This document shows, piece after piece, positions 1-5,462 of a stretch of DNA of 5,713 nucleotides. The position numbers and the translations under genes are program-made. Each line of letters starts with the position of its first letter. The first letter of the stretch is position 1. Source of the DNA: Thermoguttaceae bacterium (lineage in GTDB: Bacteria; Planctomycetota; Planctomycetia; Pirellulales; Thermoguttaceae); assembly GCA_024653385.1 (NCBI GenBank), contig JANLFZ010000409.1:1-5713 (forward strand), written 5' to 3'. The notes under the pieces were generated by a model. That model did not search any database. It saw nothing but the letters and a program-made list of their open reading frames with translations, and had not been told where the DNA came from.

Positions 1-2
1 AC

Positions 3-1208
3 AAGGGGCACTGCTGGACAAGCCAGCAGTGGCACCCGTGCGACTGGACCGGCACTGCCCACGACGAGTGGCACACGACGCGGCTGAGCGCGTGGAGCGT
101 GACGGTTGGGACCGGCGGCTGGCCGATCTGGACGCTCCTGGGCTCGGTCTGCGACCATTCGGAGCTGCACAGCAATAGTAGCGGGAGCACGTGGACGCAG
201 ACCTCGACGGTCAACGGCACCAGTTCGACCACCAGCGGGAGTTACTCCAGCAGCAGTTCGACGCCGAGCGAGACGCACACCGAGGCGGGCACTGTGCCTG
301 GCGGCCCGCCGGAGGCTCCCACCTACAGCGGCCCGGACGACGCCGACTTCGACACCCTGCTTACGGCCCTGGCCGCCGACGCCGCCGGGGCCTACACCAC
401 CCCGACGACCCGGGCCGAGGCGACCGACGCGGCCATCGCCTCCTTTACCGCCCTGGACGACGACGGCAACCCCTCCACCCCCTCCGGAGCGATCTACACC
501 GCGCTGAGCACGGAATCCCAAGGCGGCTCAAGCAGTTCGTCGAGTTCGAGCACATCGTCCGCGCAACCGGCGCCCGGCGGATACAAAGGCGGCTGGTGGA
601 ACCCCTTGAACTGGTTGCGCGGGCTCTATACCGGAGATCCCAATGCGCCGGACGAATACTACGCAGCGGCACGCGGAGCGGCCGGTCAGTCGCTTTTGGG
701 CAACGCGGCGGCTGCCCAGCAGGCCGCGCAGGCGCTCGACGTTGTAGACCCTACTCCGTTGTCCGGCTTGCTGGACGCCGGTCTGGACTATGCGCAGGGG
801 AACGACTCGGAGGCCGGGAAGAAAGCGGCGATGAGTCTGGCCGGCCCGGCCGGGGACTTGCTCAAGAAAGCGCGGTCGGGCGGCAAGCTGGGAAGCAAGG
901 CCCTTGGCTTCGCCGACGAGGCGGCAAGTGCGGGGGCGAAGAAGGTCAGCGAGACGACGGCGGCGGAACGCCGCGCTTACTATCTCGCACGGGGGGTTCC
1001 CGAAAGTGAGATCGGTCCAAGTGGTTATCCGAAGATTCACACTGTACAGCACCCGTCTCTGAAGCGGGCCGAGGACGCCGCCCGCGCGGAGGTGGGTAAG
1101 GGCGGGACAACGGTCAAGCATCCGTCACCCGCCGAAGGCGAAGGCCACTTCCATGGCGTAGATCAGCGAGGCAACAAGTCGAGGATTCACCATGAATACC
1201 CACAGTAG
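3..1208 (+). CDS. Rhs-type polymorphic toxin, C-terminal part (5' end outside window)
   Basis: The reading frame is open from the left edge of the window to TAG at 1206-1208, so this is the tail of a larger protein. The GTG at 99 is probably only an internal codon. Residue numbers below count from that GTG. In order I see a Trp/His/Cys-containing stretch, a Ser/Thr-rich stalk (about 22-75), an acidic and Ala-rich segment, a Ser run (144-154), a WWNPLNWL patch (from 166), an Ala/Gly-rich helical pre-toxin-like part (about 185-265), and a C-terminal domain of roughly 80 residues. That last domain has KHPSP (from 340), HFH (350-352) and a HHEYPQ end. The spaced His residues suggest a metal-dependent or His-catalysed toxin, but I cannot name the family. 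No YD repeats lie in the visible part. The next gene overlaps its stop, as immunity genes often do. Secreted polymorphic toxin is an inference from architecture; activity unknown. Confidence 0.72.
   Translation, partial: KGHCWTSQQWHPCDWTGTAHDEWHTTRLSAWSVTVGTGGWPIWTLLGSVCDHSELHSNSSGSTWTQTSTVNGTSSTTSGSYSSSSSTPSETHTEAGTVPGGPPEAPTYSGPDDADFDTLLTALAADAAGAYTTPTTRAEATDAAIASFTALDDDGNPSTPSGAIYTALSTESQGGSSSSSSSSTSSAQPAPGGYKGGWWNPLNWLRGLYTGDPNAPDEYYAAARGAAGQSLLGNAAAAQQAAQALDVVDPTPLSGLLDAGLDYAQGNDSEAGKKAAMSLAGPAGDLLKKARSGGKLGSKALGFADEAASAGAKKVSETTAAERRAYYLARGVPESEIGPSGYPKIHTVQHPSLKRAEDAARAEVGKGGTTVKHPSPAEGEGHFHGVDQRGNKSRIHHEYPQ
528..560 (+). repeat. Ser-rich low-complexity linker (8 Ser, Thr, 2 Ser)
   Basis: Eleven consecutive codons encode eight Ser, one Thr and two Ser. 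The codons are mixed (TCA, AGC, AGT, TCG, TCC), so this is not a simple nucleotide repeat; the run appears to be maintained at the protein level. It separates the acidic stalk from the Trp-containing pre-toxin segment and probably serves as a flexible linker. Confidence 0.7.
1181..1184 (+). promoter_or_regulatory. Ribosome binding site of the first immunity candidate
   Basis: GAGG lies 7 nt before the ATG at 1192, inside the end of the toxin gene. It decides the start of the overlapping downstream gene and suggests translational coupling between toxin and immunity protein. Confidence 0.6.
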
Positions 1209-1527
1209 ATCGGCGGGGGCTATCCTCCAAGCTTGGATTGGCCTTGCGCACGTGAAGGCTCGGCCCGGAAACGGAGTCTTGGGCCGCGCCGGTGCGGCGT
1301 TCGTTCCGGCGATTGCTCTCGCACGGAGCCGGGATGATTTCGTCAGCAAGGTCACTGCGAAACTGGATACTTATGACTTCGAAATAGTCGAAATCAAAGA
1401 CATCGAGCCGTGCCGAACGAGGTTTAGACGCTGCGCTGTAAGCGAGGAGGTAATTGCGCTTGCGGCTTCGTTGACCGAAAACAACCCCGTGGCGCTGCAC
1501 ACGTTTCACGCGTACGAAGGGGAATAG
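1192..1527 (+). CDS. Candidate immunity protein for the first toxin
   Basis: This 111-residue soluble protein has no signal peptide or membrane segment. The ATG is preceded by GAGG at good spacing, and the gene overlaps the end of the upstream toxin frame by 17 bp. That is the normal place for a cognate immunity gene. The core from about residue 17 reads as a small alpha/beta protein: a hydrophobic strand (AFVPAIALARS), a helix (DDFVSKVTAKL), an acidic strand (FEIVEIKDIEP), a helix (SEEVIALAASL) and a C-terminal NPVALHTFHAYEG motif. Acidic residues in the middle would suit binding to a basic, His-rich toxin. I do not recognise a named family. The first 16 residues look less regular and may be an addition; no better downstream ATG is evident. 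Role inferred from position and size only. Confidence 0.7.
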   Translation: MNTHSRSAGAILQAWIGLAHVKARPGNGVLGRAGAAFVPAIALARSRDDFVSKVTAKLDTYDFEIVEIKDIEPCRTRFRRCAVSEEVIALAASLTENNPVALHTFHAYEGE

Positions 1528-1662
1528 TCGTGGCTGGCAGTGTAGTCCGCGCTGAACAGGAGCAGAGGGCGCGGGCTTGCCGATCACCCAACGAAGGTGG
1601 TTAGGCTTGTCCGCGGCTGAGTTTCGCCGGATAATCGGCGGGTCTGGTCTTTGGCAATTTGA
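1528..1662 (+). other. Gap between modules 1 and 2, no gene seen
   Basis: No convincing reading frame occurs here. An inverted repeat (cgccg at 1625-1629, cggcg at 1636-1640, 6-nt loop) sits about 100 bp after the immunity gene and is followed by a T-containing but not T-rich stretch, so it is at most a weak terminator. Two similar strings, cttgtccgcggctgag (1606-1621) and tttgtcccgtccggctgag (1664-1682), may be a degenerate direct repeat. The second lies at the start of the next stalk fragment, possibly a recombination scar. Confidence 0.4.
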
Positions 1663-1710
1663 GTTTGTCCCGTCCGGCTGAGCGGCCCTTGCACGTTAAC
1701 GGCGAGCGAC

Positions 1711-2064
1711 GTGGGCTCGTTCACTGAGGACGGCGACGTGGGCTTCTATAGCTCGCAGGAGGCGTGGGCCGGCGCGTATACCTATGACGCCAATGGCAGT
1801 GCGAGCCGCACGGAGACGTATCCCGGCGGGACCTACACGTACCCTGGGGGCTACACCTACGTGGTGCCGGGGACGACGATCAGCGGCTCTTCGAGCTACA
1901 CGTACCACGGCAACTGGACCTACAGCGGCTCGGCCGAGTACGAGCAGGCTTACGACGAGCCGGGCGAGACGTGTGTGTCGTTTTACGACTACGAGCACGT
2001 GGCGGATGGCACGACGACGAGCCACGCGGAGGGCAATTCGTCCCTCCGTGCCAATGATGGTTGA
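1711..2064 (+). pseudogene. Stalk fragment of an Rhs-type toxin, truncated at both ends
   Basis: The frame is open from 1663 (after TGA at 1660-1662) to TGA at 2062-2064. GTG at 1711 is the first possible start but has no clear ribosome binding site. The encoded ~117 residues are rich in Tyr, Gly, Thr and Ser, with repeated TYPGG, YTY and WTYSGS units between about residues 21 and 75, then a more acidic end (FYDYEHVADG). This resembles a beta-rich stalk preceding a toxin tip. It lacks YD repeats of the classical Rhs core and any catalytic motif. The same frame continues after the TGA, without further stops, into the pre-toxin domain that begins near 2137. Stalk and toxin were therefore perhaps one gene, later interrupted by a transposase remnant that supplies the stop. 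I regard it as a broken gene piece. Confidence 0.5.
1771..1935 (+). repeat. Tyr/Gly/Thr-rich degenerate repeat in stalk
   Basis: Short units of the form TYPGG, YTYPGG, YTYVVPG, YTYHG and WTYSG follow each other, encoded by similar but not identical codons (tacacgtac, tacacctac). The pattern of alternating aromatic and small residues suggests beta strands. It has no obvious match to the Ser/Thr-rich stalk of module 1. Confidence 0.5.
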
Positions 2065-2137
2065 GACACTGGACCAAGGGCAATACCTCTGCTCGATCCG
2101 CACGATGTACCGCATCCTCGACCAGCACCAGGAAGTG
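2039..2137 (+). mobile_element. Remnant of IS3-family-type transposase (OrfB fragment)
   Basis: In the frame of ATG 2054 the DNA encodes VETLDQGQYLCSIRTMYRIL followed by DQHQEV. This closely resembles the segment before the DDE integrase core of IS3-family-type OrfB transposases (usual pattern: LLDEGxYLCSxRTMYRIL...EVRERR). Only about 30 residues remain. The match ends abruptly at EV, where RERR would be expected, and the pre-toxin sequence starts in another frame. Upstream, a possible continuation (GQFV, resembling the usual ERFVD) lies in a different frame near 2030-2045, which suggests decay. No terminal inverted repeats or target duplication are visible. The piece is non-functional; it is a scar between stalk fragment and toxin tip. 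Confidence 0.65.
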
Positions 2138-2634
2138 TGGGCGGGTTCATTCCCGGCGTCGGGGAAGCGATGGATCTGTACACATTGTTGGCGCCGGATT
2201 CGAGTTGGTCGGACCGGGGGCTGTCGGGAGTCAGCCTGGCGGCTAACATAGTAACGGGAGGAGCGGCGCCCAACTTCGGCTCCGCCGGCCGCGCGGGGCG
2301 CAAACTCGCGGGAGAAGCTGCCAGCCATCTCGACGAGCTTGGGGATGCTGCCCGGGGTGCGGGCCACGCCGCGGGCAAACCGCCGGCTCGAGGTGTTGAT
2401 ATTACGCCCAACCGGGGTGCCCGTCCAGGCTTGCCAATGAGCCTTGATGATGCGATCGCTGAAGTACGACGCGGGGGCGATGTCTTTGCGGAAAGCAGAG
2501 ATGCCGCCCGGCGCATCGCGGAAGCGGCAGGGGATGGCCCTCCGATTTGGGACCCACCGCATGGGCCGGGACAAAAGCTGCACTTCCATCCAACAATCGG
2601 CGGTGAACGTGCACCGGGACATGTTCTCTACTGA
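2137..2634 (+). CDS. Rhs-type toxin C-terminus (pre-toxin plus HFH domain)
   Basis: The frame reads into this region with no stop since 2065. GTG 2137 is the only candidate start and is poorly supported: AGGAA is just 2 nt upstream. The fragment is therefore probably a displaced toxin tail rather than a complete gene. Residues 3-18 (GFIPGVGEAMDLYTLL) and the following Gly/Ala-rich stretch are typical of linkers before Rhs toxin domains. After an Arg/Ala-rich linker comes a ~75-residue C-terminal domain. It begins near PMSLDDAIAEVRRGGDVFAE and contains a helix (SRDAARRIAEAA), a PPHGPG loop, HFH (149-151) and the final GHVLY. The HFH-x10-H-x2-Y ending matches the order in the module 1 toxin, suggesting related folds. 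Biochemical activity is not assignable from sequence. The immunity candidate starts 9 bp after its stop. Confidence 0.6.
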   Translation: MGGFIPGVGEAMDLYTLLAPDSSWSDRGLSGVSLAANIVTGGAAPNFGSAGRAGRKLAGEAASHLDELGDAARGAGHAAGKPPARGVDITPNRGARPGLPMSLDDAIAEVRRGGDVFAESRDAARRIAEAAGDGPPIWDPPHGPGQKLHFHPTIGGERAPGHVLY

Positions 2635-2636
2635 GG
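2633..2636 (+). promoter_or_regulatory. Ribosome binding site of the second immunity candidate
   Basis: GAGG overlaps the TGA stop of the toxin tail and lies 7 nt before ATG 2644. Ribosomes finishing the toxin would be placed directly on it, indicating coupled translation. Confidence 0.6.
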
Positions 2637-2643
2637 CACGGGC

Positions 2644-2889
2644 ATGATCTACGGATACGACAGTCGAACAATCAACGAGTATGGTCTGAAGGAGATGCGC
2701 GAGATAAGCGTGGCAGCTCCGCCATGTGCTCTCCGCGAGTTGGCCACGTTCCTGATGCAATGCGCGGACGAGTTGGAAAGCGCTGCTTCCGCCCATTGGC
2801 ATAGGCACGCTTCCGCCTCGCTTAAACGGGACATTGGTTGTGAGGTCGTCGTGCTCAATTGCAAGCCGCCTGTGGGGGGAACCCTCTGA
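2644..2889 (+). CDS. Candidate immunity protein for the second toxin
   Basis: This protein has 81 residues and begins at an ATG with a well-placed GAGG, directly behind the toxin tail. It opens with MIYGYDSRTINEYGLKEMRE, continues with a helix (CALRELATFLMQCADEL), then an AHWHRHASASL motif and a hydrophobic strand (CEVVVLN). The WHRH segment recalls an edge strand carrying His residues. There is no signal peptide, so it should be cytoplasmic, fitting an immunity protein against a toxin that acts inside the cell. I know no named family for it. The last few residues (PPVGGTL) run directly into the Rhs-core frame of module 3 and may be a chance extension created when the cassettes were joined. 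Function is inferred from position. Confidence 0.65.
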   Translation: MIYGYDSRTINEYGLKEMREISVAAPPCALRELATFLMQCADELESAASAHWHRHASASLKRDIGCEVVVLNCKPPVGGTL

Positions 2890-3842
2890 ACGACGATGAA
2901 GGGCGTGCCTCGGGCATGTTGCCCGTGCACGACACCACGGGCATCGCGGAGGCTCTCGTGGCCGGTACTTACTATTCTGATGTAACCCCCGTGGCCTCTG
3001 CTACGTCCTCGGACGGTACCGTTACGTACCGCTACGACGCCACGGGGCAGTTGATCGGGGCGGACTATTCGGGGAGCCCGGCTGACGAATCCTACGCCTA
3101 TGATGCCAACGGCAACCGCACCAATCCCGGCTACGTGATCGGTGCGGGCAACCGGCTGGTGTCCGACGGCGAGTATCGGTATCTTTATGACGCCGAAGGC
3201 AACCGCATCGCTCGGTTCATCGACGTGGACGAAGACGGCGTTTTGGACAGCGGCGACACGGACATCACGCAATACACGTGGGACAACAGAAATCGGTTGG
3301 TTCAAGTGACCGACCGGGCCACATTCGGCGGTGATGCGGTGCAGATCGTCACATACTTGTACGACTTGGAGAACCGCTGGATCGGCAAGACGGTGGATAG
3401 CGATGGCGACGGCACGGTGGACTATCAGACCTGGTTCGCTTACGACGGCAACCAGATCGTCCTAGAGTTCGACAAGGACGGCACGGGAAACGTAACGGGC
3501 CAGGACCTGAGCCATCGCTATCTCTGGGGTCCAGCAGTGGACCAAGCACTCGCCGACGAGCAGTCTGTCCGCTGGCCGACAACTTGGGCACGGTCCGCGA
3601 TTTGGCCGTGTATGATGCCCAAACCGGCGTCACGAGCGTTGCCAATCATCGCGTGTACGACAGCTTTGGCAACCTCAAGTCGGAGACCAACGCCGCCGTT
3701 GATTTCCTGTTCGCATTCACGGGGCGGGCGTTCGATAAGAACACCGGTTTGCAGAACAACCTCAACCGCTGGTACGACCCATCCACCGCCCGCTGGCTCA
3801 GCCAGGACCCCCTCGGTTTCCACGCCGGGGACGCCAACCTGA
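2859..3842 (+). pseudogene. Rhs YD-repeat core fragment, frameshifted
   Basis: The frame is open from 2844 (TGA at 2841-2843). TTG 2859 or ATG 2916 could start it, but neither has a proper ribosome binding site, and the open frame begins inside the upstream immunity gene. It looks like a 5'-truncated Rhs shell protein. Recognisable Rhs sequence starts near residue 50 with YRYDATGQLIGADYSG, then YAYDANGNRT, YRYLYDAEGNRI, YTWDNRNRLVQVTD and YLYDLENRW. These YD repeats form the beta-barrel cocoon that encloses a toxin tip. Three Asp-rich loops (about residues 122-216) look like EF-hand sites. Rhs similarity stops after VDQALADEQ (3563). The remaining ~93 residues to TGA 3842 are an out-of-frame read of the continuing Rhs sequence, which is correct in the other frame. 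Together with the next entry this was once one gene, probably 2859-4435 plus a lost N-terminus. Confidence 0.7.
3222..3506 (+). other. Three EF-hand-like Asp loops in Rhs core
   Basis: Three 12-residue loops follow the Ca2+-binding spacing D-x-D-x-[D/T]-G: DVDEDGVLDSGD (3222-3257), DSDGDGTVDYQT (3396-3431) and DKDGTGNVTGQD (3471-3506). The first has acidic residues at positions 1, 3, 5, 9 and 12 with Gly at 6 and Leu at 8, as in canonical EF-hand loops. They lie between YD repeats. Calcium binding is an inference. Confidence 0.5.
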
Positions 3843-4435
3843 ACCGCTATTGCTTCAATAGCGCCACCAACATGACAGACCCGTCGGGGCTCTGGGGAGA
3901 GGGCGGTAATAGGCACGACTGGCATCCCAATCAAGTACAGCGAGATTTCGGCCACAGCGATTTCTACAACCCCGACGACTACTTCGACTTCAACACGGAA
4001 GACAGAGGCTGGACTCGGCCTAGTATCCCCTGGAGCACTGGGCTTCACTTCCAGACCTTGGAGGAAGCCGAAGCCCGTGCCCAACAAGCCCTGAACGCTG
4101 GTGACAAGGATGCGTTCGAAAGGGCCTTGCACGACATCCAGGATTACTACTCACACCGAAAGCAGGGCTGGAAGGCATGGAACCCCGAACTCGCGCTGCA
4201 AGGGGCGGAGTACGGACTGCATGCGGGCGGGATCGTTGGTCCGAAGACGGCCCTTCTTGGGGCTGCGGTGGGCTCGCTTGCGGGCTGGGGGCACACGCTG
4301 CCCACTGCGAAAGCCGAACTCGGGCTTGGCCCCATGCCCGATGATGCGCTAGACTACCGGGACGACTTTGTCAGGGCAAACCAGAAGACCAGGGAGTGGG
4401 TGGAGCGTTGGCGCGCCCGCTGGGGCATACCGTAA
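3584..4435 (+). CDS. Rhs core end with DPSGL junction and metal-dependent (phospholipase/nuclease-like) toxin domain
   Basis: In this frame Rhs sequence continues from PLADNLGTVRDLAVYD (about 3569), with TGRAFDKNTGL (46-56), NRWYDPSTARWLSQDPLGF (61-79) and the junction motif DPSGL (99-103), where Rhs cores are autocleaved. TTG 3584 is only the first start-type codon; the true gene is the frame-broken core upstream. The 180-residue tip follows: DWHP (H114), FGHSDFYNP (H124), GLHF (H155), ALHDIQDYYSH (H183, D187, H191), GWGH (H237) and PDDALDY (D253, D254). The HxxxD helix plus later GH and DD recalls all-helical zinc enzymes such as zinc-dependent phospholipase C and S1/P1-type nucleases, although here the second His follows after three residues rather than five. 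A metal-dependent lipase- or nuclease-like toxin is my inference. A predicted lipoprotein gene begins 41 bp downstream. Confidence 0.7.
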   Translation: MGTVRDLAVYDAQTGVTSVANHRVYDSFGNLKSETNAAVDFLFAFTGRAFDKNTGLQNNLNRWYDPSTARWLSQDPLGFHAGDANLNRYCFNSATNMTDPSGLWGEGGNRHDWHPNQVQRDFGHSDFYNPDDYFDFNTEDRGWTRPSIPWSTGLHFQTLEEAEARAQQALNAGDKDAFERALHDIQDYYSHRKQGWKAWNPELALQGAEYGLHAGGIVGPKTALLGAAVGSLAGWGHTLPTAKAELGLGPMPDDALDYRDDFVRANQKTREWVERWRARWGIP

Positions 4436-4463
4436 TTGAGTGAGATTGCAAGTGGTGTCGATT

Positions 4464-4467
4464 GGAG
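4464..4467 (+). promoter_or_regulatory. Ribosome binding site deciding the lipoprotein start
   Basis: GGAG stands 8 nt before ATG 4476. This favours ATG 4476 over the more upstream GTG 4440, which has no such site and would put 12 odd residues before the signal peptide. Confidence 0.6.
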
Positions 4468-4475
4468 CACAAGAC

Positions 4476-5462
4476 ATGTTCTCAGAAATCGCCCGATGCA
4501 CGGCTCTGCTGTTTACGCTTTTCTGCGTTGGATGCACTGAAATGCCCGAGAGTGATCCCCGATACTGCGATAGGTCCCGCTTTCTGCCGGTATGGGTAAT
4601 CGAGGTCGATCCAAGCGTCTCCGAAGAAGAACGAAAAGACCTGGACCGGGACCGCGGGATCGAGAAGATGCTGGTGATTCCGGTGTACAGGAACTACCGC
4701 CACGCAGCGGGGATCGATCGCATCGCCATTGCGCATCCGTTTCTTTACCGTCCTGGCGAAGAGATCGAAAGGAAACTCGACTCATTTGGGCAGCGCGACA
4801 AGCTCGCTCGCCTTGTATTGTGGGTGCGAGGTTACTTCCCTAACGGCCTAGGAGGCAATTTCATGTGGTCTCCTGTGGTGAAGGGCCGAAGGATGATCGT
4901 CAAGGAGCTTCAGCAGTGTATGGGATCGGAAGACGCCGAGATCAGCGCGGCCATGAAGGAATTGTTGGATTTCAAGTACAATGCGGCTGAGGTGGTGCGG
5001 TCGGTCGGATACGATAGTAGATTCTTTCAGTATGGATACTCCGCGCGCGCCCACCTTCTCTGGGCCTGCGACGAGGGCACGAGGATCGTGAACCGGTTGA
5101 GTGCCGAGGACAAGAAGATGGTGGCCGCGTTTGCGGCAGAGGAGCCGGCCAAAAAGGGCAAGTCAGAGCCGAAACTTTTGGACGGGACGTATACGTGCGA
5201 ACTGATGTCTCTGGTATTCGAGCATGGCAAGTGCTTCTGCATTGAGACGACAACCAACCAGCGGGCCGAGACGAAGTACCTGATCAAGGGCGACAAGCTG
5301 TACATCGCCCCGATCCTTCCCGAAGGCAAGAAGATGATCCGGAACGCGTGGCCGGTGTACACGATCAAGGGCGACACGCTGGAGTCGAGCCACGTGGAAG
5401 ACATGGACACCGGAGAGATCTTCGAAGACCATTTGCCCAAGCTGATCTTGAAGAAGCAATAG
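4476..5462 (+). CDS. Predicted lipoprotein, candidate immunity protein for the third toxin
   Basis: From ATG 4476 the product has 328 residues. The N-terminus (one Arg, hydrophobic ALLFTLF, then CVGC) is a short lipoprotein signal peptide with Cys20 as the likely lipidated residue; the lipobox is imperfect (Cys at -3, Val at -2, Gly at -1). Residues ~30-220 form a mixed alpha/beta domain of no family I recognise, with a VIEVDPSVSEEERKDLDRD segment and a helical stretch around 150-220. A charged linker (EEPAKKGKSEP, about 222-232) leads to a beta-rich C-terminal domain with two related hairpins, YLIKGDKLYI and YTIKGDTLES, like a small lipocalin-type barrel. The gene follows the Rhs toxin by 40 bp, the usual immunity position. 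A membrane-anchored protector would fit a lipid- or envelope-attacking toxin. It could instead be an unrelated lipoprotein; it is large for an immunity protein. Confidence 0.65.
   Translation: MFSEIARCTALLFTLFCVGCTEMPESDPRYCDRSRFLPVWVIEVDPSVSEEERKDLDRDRGIEKMLVIPVYRNYRHAAGIDRIAIAHPFLYRPGEEIERKLDSFGQRDKLARLVLWVRGYFPNGLGGNFMWSPVVKGRRMIVKELQQCMGSEDAEISAAMKELLDFKYNAAEVVRSVGYDSRFFQYGYSARAHLLWACDEGTRIVNRLSAEDKKMVAAFAAEEPAKKGKSEPKLLDGTYTCELMSLVFEHGKCFCIETTTNQRAETKYLIKGDKLYIAPILPEGKKMIRNAWPVYTIKGDTLESSHVEDMDTGEIFEDHLPKLILKKQ

Noticed and set aside
191..1009. 272-residue + strand frame overlapping module 1
   Set aside because: The composition (Arg/Gly-rich, low in ordered motifs) is that of a shifted read. 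The frame ending at 1208 has the linker and toxin-like motifs and is open across the whole region.
1625..1656. Hairpin with downstream T's as terminator after the first immunity gene
   Set aside because: The stem has only 5 bp with a 6-nt loop and is not followed by a real T-run; it is described in the gap entry only.
1651..1682. TTGGCA as a -35 promoter element before module 2
   Set aside because: No AT-rich -10 element occurs at the right distance; the sequence there is CCGGCT.
1696..2808. 370-residue open frame on the minus strand
   Set aside because: It is antisense to the stalk, transposase remnant, toxin and immunity gene. Its composition is Arg/Val/Ala-rich, as expected for a shadow in GC-rich DNA, and it has no domain pattern.
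2911..2925. Perfect 6-bp hairpin as terminator after the second immunity gene
   Set aside because: No T-run follows, and such short GC stems arise often by chance in this composition. Kept only as part of the cassette-joint observation.
2649..3305. 218-residue minus-strand frame
   Set aside because: It lies opposite the second immunity gene and the YD-repeat region; the + strand has clear family motifs there, this frame has none.
3518..4132. 204-residue minus-strand frame
   Set aside because: It is opposite the conserved Rhs core end and DPSGL junction; its Val/Gly/Glu-rich composition is a mirror of the coding strand.
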